Origin: JAADHY01 sp964428935 | Lineage (GTDB): Bacteria > Planctomycetota > Planctomycetia > Planctomycetales > Planctomycetaceae | Length of the DNA: 6,311 bases | Assembly: GCA_964428935.1 (NCBI GenBank) | Contig: CAYSAG010000302.1 | Span: 1 to 6,311, forward strand | Direction: 5' to 3' | Shown here: in pieces, positions 4,140 to 6,311 of the stretch | Layout: each line of letters begins with the position of its first letter | Numbering within the stretch: the stretch's first letter is position 1 | Position numbers and translations under genes: made by a program | Notes under the pieces: generated by a model | Seen by the model: only the letters and a program-made list of their open reading frames with translations | Told to the model about the DNA's origin: nothing | The model's database searches: none

Positions 4140-6311
4140 ATGCTGCAATTGGCCGCCAGTATCCTTCTCGTTGCCACGCTTGCTGCATCGGGCGACGCGA
4201 TACGAGGCCTTGTCTTGGACCCGGAGGGGCAGCCAACCGCCGGTGCCTTGGTCATTTTCTTGGAGCAAGGTCTGGAGGGTCAGCGCATCCGGACGACGCG
4301 CTCGGGACAAGACGGAAGATTTCGTTTCACCAGCCAGTCGTGGCCACTCGCGGTGCACACCGTCCTCGCTTACAAGGAAGGCTTCGCGCTCACCGGAACG
4401 CGGTTGGTTCCGCCGTCGTCCGGTTTGAGCAATTCTCGTTCCGCCCAATCCGTGAGGATTCACCTGAAGCGACCGCAACCGATCCGGGTTCGGATTCTGG
4501 ATGCCCAAGGCCGGGCGGCGAGTGGCGTTGACGTCGCGCTCACCGAAGTCGCGCACGGGAAGCTGTACGTCAACTGCCCCCGGCTCTTCACTCAGCATTT
4601 CCCACTCCAGGCAGATGCCGCGGGTCTCGTCCGCATTCCATTCCTGTCACCACAGACGCGTTTCGGCCTTCGGGTCGCGAGCAGCCGGTATGGCATCCAG
4701 GAATTCAGTCTACAGAACGATGGAAAGAGCAAAGACGTGCGACTACGAGCCGTCGGCAGCCTGGCAGGCGTAGTCGTCGCCGACGACCCGCGAGCCATCC
4801 GGAACGTGCGGGTGTGGGTTCAGTCGGCGGAGCGATTCCCAGTGAGACAAGGGAATCTGGGACGCGGGCTGGCCGAGGTCCGCACGGACGCGCAAGGCCG
4901 GTTTCGTGTGTCCGCTATTGCCGCTGGCCAATTCACTCTGAGAGTTCGGCCTCCCAAGGACCCGCCTTTCTTTGCTCCCGACGATGTCACGACGACCGTC
5001 ACGCCCGGAAAGCAAACGTTCGTCCGGATCCAGTTGAAGCGAGGAGTGCCCTTCTCGGGACAGGTTGTCGACGCCGAGTCGGGCGATCCGATCCCCGGAG
5101 TGACGCTGCGTGTCGGCCCACGCGTGGTCACGACCGACACTCGCGGCCGCTTTCGGACCTACGCCCGCCCTGGACGGGTCGAGCTCAGCGTGCTGTACGT
5201 CCCGCAGGGGTGGTTGTCTCCGTCCCCTGCCCTGCGTGTGGAGACCGTTCCGGAAACGGCCGCATCTTACGAGGCAGCTCCGATCCGGCTCAAACCCGCT
5301 TCGCTCGTAAGGGGAGTCGTGCTGGACGAGCACGGCCGGCCCGTGCCCGGGGCTCAGGTTCAGGCGCTGTGGTTGAAAACGGACGGTCATTTTTTCACGG
5401 TCGGCAAGAAAGGGGCTGTGTCGGATGCGGAGGGGCGGTTCGTTTTGACGAACCTGCCGGGCGACGTGGAGCTGTCACTTTCGGCCGCCGGCGAGGCACG
5501 CGCGACGGAGCGGAGCGTACGAGTGACCCCTGGAGCGGACCGGACGGTGCGGCTGACGGTCACGACAAAGGCGCTCGCGACAATGGTCGGTCGCGTGGTG
5601 GACGAACAGGGAAACCCGGTCCCGGACGCCAGCGTCCGGATTTACAAGTCACTCACAGAGCCCAGTGTGGGGGTCGTCCCGGCCGGGTCGAGTTGGGACT
5701 GGCGTGAGGTCCGATTCGAGAAGCAGCTGGACTTGTCGACCGACTCCGCCGGGTTCTACCGCACACCGTGCAGACTCTTGCGGAACCACAAGTACAGGGT
5801 CAACGTCACGGCGACCGGCTTTGTGCCGTTCCTTTCCAAGCCCATCCAGCCGGCCGAAGCCGGCGATCCGGTCCGGTTTCCCGACGTGGTTCTGCTTCGG
5901 GAAGCAGCGGTCCAGGGAACCGTGGTCGACACTTCGGGCCGGCCGATCGACGGCGCGATCGTGTGGTCCTACGGATGTTCCGATCAGGCGACGGTACGAC
6001 GCGTAGCCCGGACAGACGCCAACGGACGCTTTCGGCTCGACGGGTTGCACCCGGAGTCGCGATTCGTGCTCGCGATGAAGGAAGGCTACCGACTGACCGG
6101 CGCGGTGGTCCCCGCTTCCGGTCAACCTGTTCGCGTCACGCTGCGGCGGGTCGACCAGCTTCCTCCACGGCCGCCTCTGCGTCCCATTCATTGGACGCAA
6201 GAACGACAACGGCGACTGCTGAGGGAACTGCTTCTGCCGGTCTACTCGGCTCTGTCGGGCCCAGAGAACGAACGTCTGCGGGTGGAGGTACTGAAGCGAC
6301 TGGCCCCTTTC
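4140..6311 (+). CDS. exported protein with seven carboxypeptidase-regulatory-like repeats (3' end beyond the window)
   Basis: The frame is open from ATG 4140 to the last base, 724 codons without a stop, and continues outside the window. Residues 1-20 are a signal peptide with an LAASILLVATLAASGDA core; its n-region lacks a basic residue, which is unusual. Seven beta-sandwich repeats of the carboxypeptidase regulatory-like (CarboxypepD_reg) type begin near residues 21, 115, 208, 305, 390, 482 and 591. Each opens with a strand like VRGVVLDEHGRPVPGA and later carries a turn of the form TDxxGRFR: residues 55-63, 158-166, 249-257, 332-340, 428-436, 534-542 and 625-633. Repeats 2 and 3 are the most divergent. 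After residue 671 a Pro-rich linker leads into a helical, Arg/Leu-rich segment that begins another domain. Such proteins are usual in planctomycete envelopes; binding or structural roles are assumed, and no peptidase site is present. It follows the EF-hand-like protein, probably cotranscribed. Confidence 0.88.
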   Translation, partial: MLQLAASILLVATLAASGDAIRGLVLDPEGQPTAGALVIFLEQGLEGQRIRTTRSGQDGRFRFTSQSWPLAVHTVLAYKEGFALTGTRLVPPSSGLSNSRSAQSVRIHLKRPQPIRVRILDAQGRAASGVDVALTEVAHGKLYVNCPRLFTQHFPLQADAAGLVRIPFLSPQTRFGLRVASSRYGIQEFSLQNDGKSKDVRLRAVGSLAGVVVADDPRAIRNVRVWVQSAERFPVRQGNLGRGLAEVRTDAQGRFRVSAIAAGQFTLRVRPPKDPPFFAPDDVTTTVTPGKQTFVRIQLKRGVPFSGQVVDAESGDPIPGVTLRVGPRVVTTDTRGRFRTYARPGRVELSVLYVPQGWLSPSPALRVETVPETAASYEAAPIRLKPASLVRGVVLDEHGRPVPGAQVQALWLKTDGHFFTVGKKGAVSDAEGRFVLTNLPGDVELSLSAAGEARATERSVRVTPGADRTVRLTVTTKALATMVGRVVDEQGNPVPDASVRIYKSLTEPSVGVVPAGSSWDWREVRFEKQLDLSTDSAGFYRTPCRLLRNHKYRVNVTATGFVPFLSKPIQPAEAGDPVRFPDVVLLREAAVQGTVVDTSGRPIDGAIVWSYGCSDQATVRRVARTDANGRFRLDGLHPESRFVLAMKEGYRLTGAVVPASGQPVRVTLRRVDQLPPRPPLRPIHWTQERQRRLLRELLLPVYSALSGPENERLRVEVLKRLAPF
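4200..6149 (+). repeat. seven tandem protein-level repeats (carboxypeptidase-regulatory-like)
   Basis: The repeats start at about 4200, 4482, 4761, 5052, 5307, 5583 and 5910, with 85 to 109 residues per unit. Conservation is seen in the opening GxVxDxxGxPxxGA strand and the TDxxGRFR turn only. The DNA copies are strongly diverged, so this is old duplication rather than a recent tandem array. Confidence 0.8.

Noticed and set aside
3925..4428. GTG-initiated frame starting across the TGA of the exported protein
   Set aside because: No ribosome binding site, overlaps the start of the repeat protein in the wrong frame, and the protein has no recognisable features; the in-frame continuation at 3929-4078 explains this DNA better.
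4814..5707. Plus-strand 297-codon frame and other frames inside 4140-6311
   Set aside because: Shadows of the repeat protein, whose seven repeats and signal peptide fix the true frame.
1..6311. tRNA, rRNA, CRISPR arrays, transposase genes or insertion-sequence ends
   Set aside because: No cloverleaf, regularly spaced repeat, transposase motif or matching terminal inverted repeats were seen.

Overview
The window is about 62% GC by eye and contains two short gene clusters pointing away from each other. Both read like a GC-rich Planctomycetota genome, probably a Gemmata-type lineage. The reasons are the large secreted protein built from carboxypeptidase-regulatory-like repeats, the secreted protein with EF-hand-like Asp/Asn/Gly loops beside it, and the style of the mercury genes. 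This is family-level recognition from memory, so the taxonomic call is moderate.

Left part (minus strand, 1922 down to 442): a compact mercury-responsive operon. It starts with merR, which carries the full Hg(II)-binding cysteine triad. MerR overlaps by 4 bp (GTGA) a membrane protein that joins an N-terminal thioredoxin-fold domain to a MerC-like membrane domain. After 36 bp comes an 89-residue cysteine-rich thioredoxin/glutaredoxin-like protein. A promoter with an unusually long 20-bp spacer, typical of MerR-family control, lies just upstream of merR. No merA, merP or merB is present; 1-441 beyond the last gene shows only small hairpins. The likely logic is Hg(II) sensing, transfer through thiols, membrane transport and intracellular thiol buffering, with any reductase encoded elsewhere.

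Middle (1982-2680): about 700 bp with no convincing gene, separating the two divergent units.

Right part (plus strand, 2681 to the window end): two exported proteins in tandem. The first (2681-3928) has a signal peptide and EF-hand-like loops and ends at TGA 3926-3928. The same frame stays open, with coding-like composition, for 49 more codons to a second TGA at 4076-4078. The residues after the TGA read as the natural end of a beta-sandwich domain, and the TGA sits where one cysteine of a C-x3-C pair would be expected. This is either a selenocysteine codon, a nonsense mutation or a sequence error, and it is the most interesting signal here. The second gene (4140 to beyond 6311) is a partial, 724-residue stretch of seven carboxypeptidase-regulatory-like beta-sandwich repeats, beginning with a signal peptide and leaving the window in frame.
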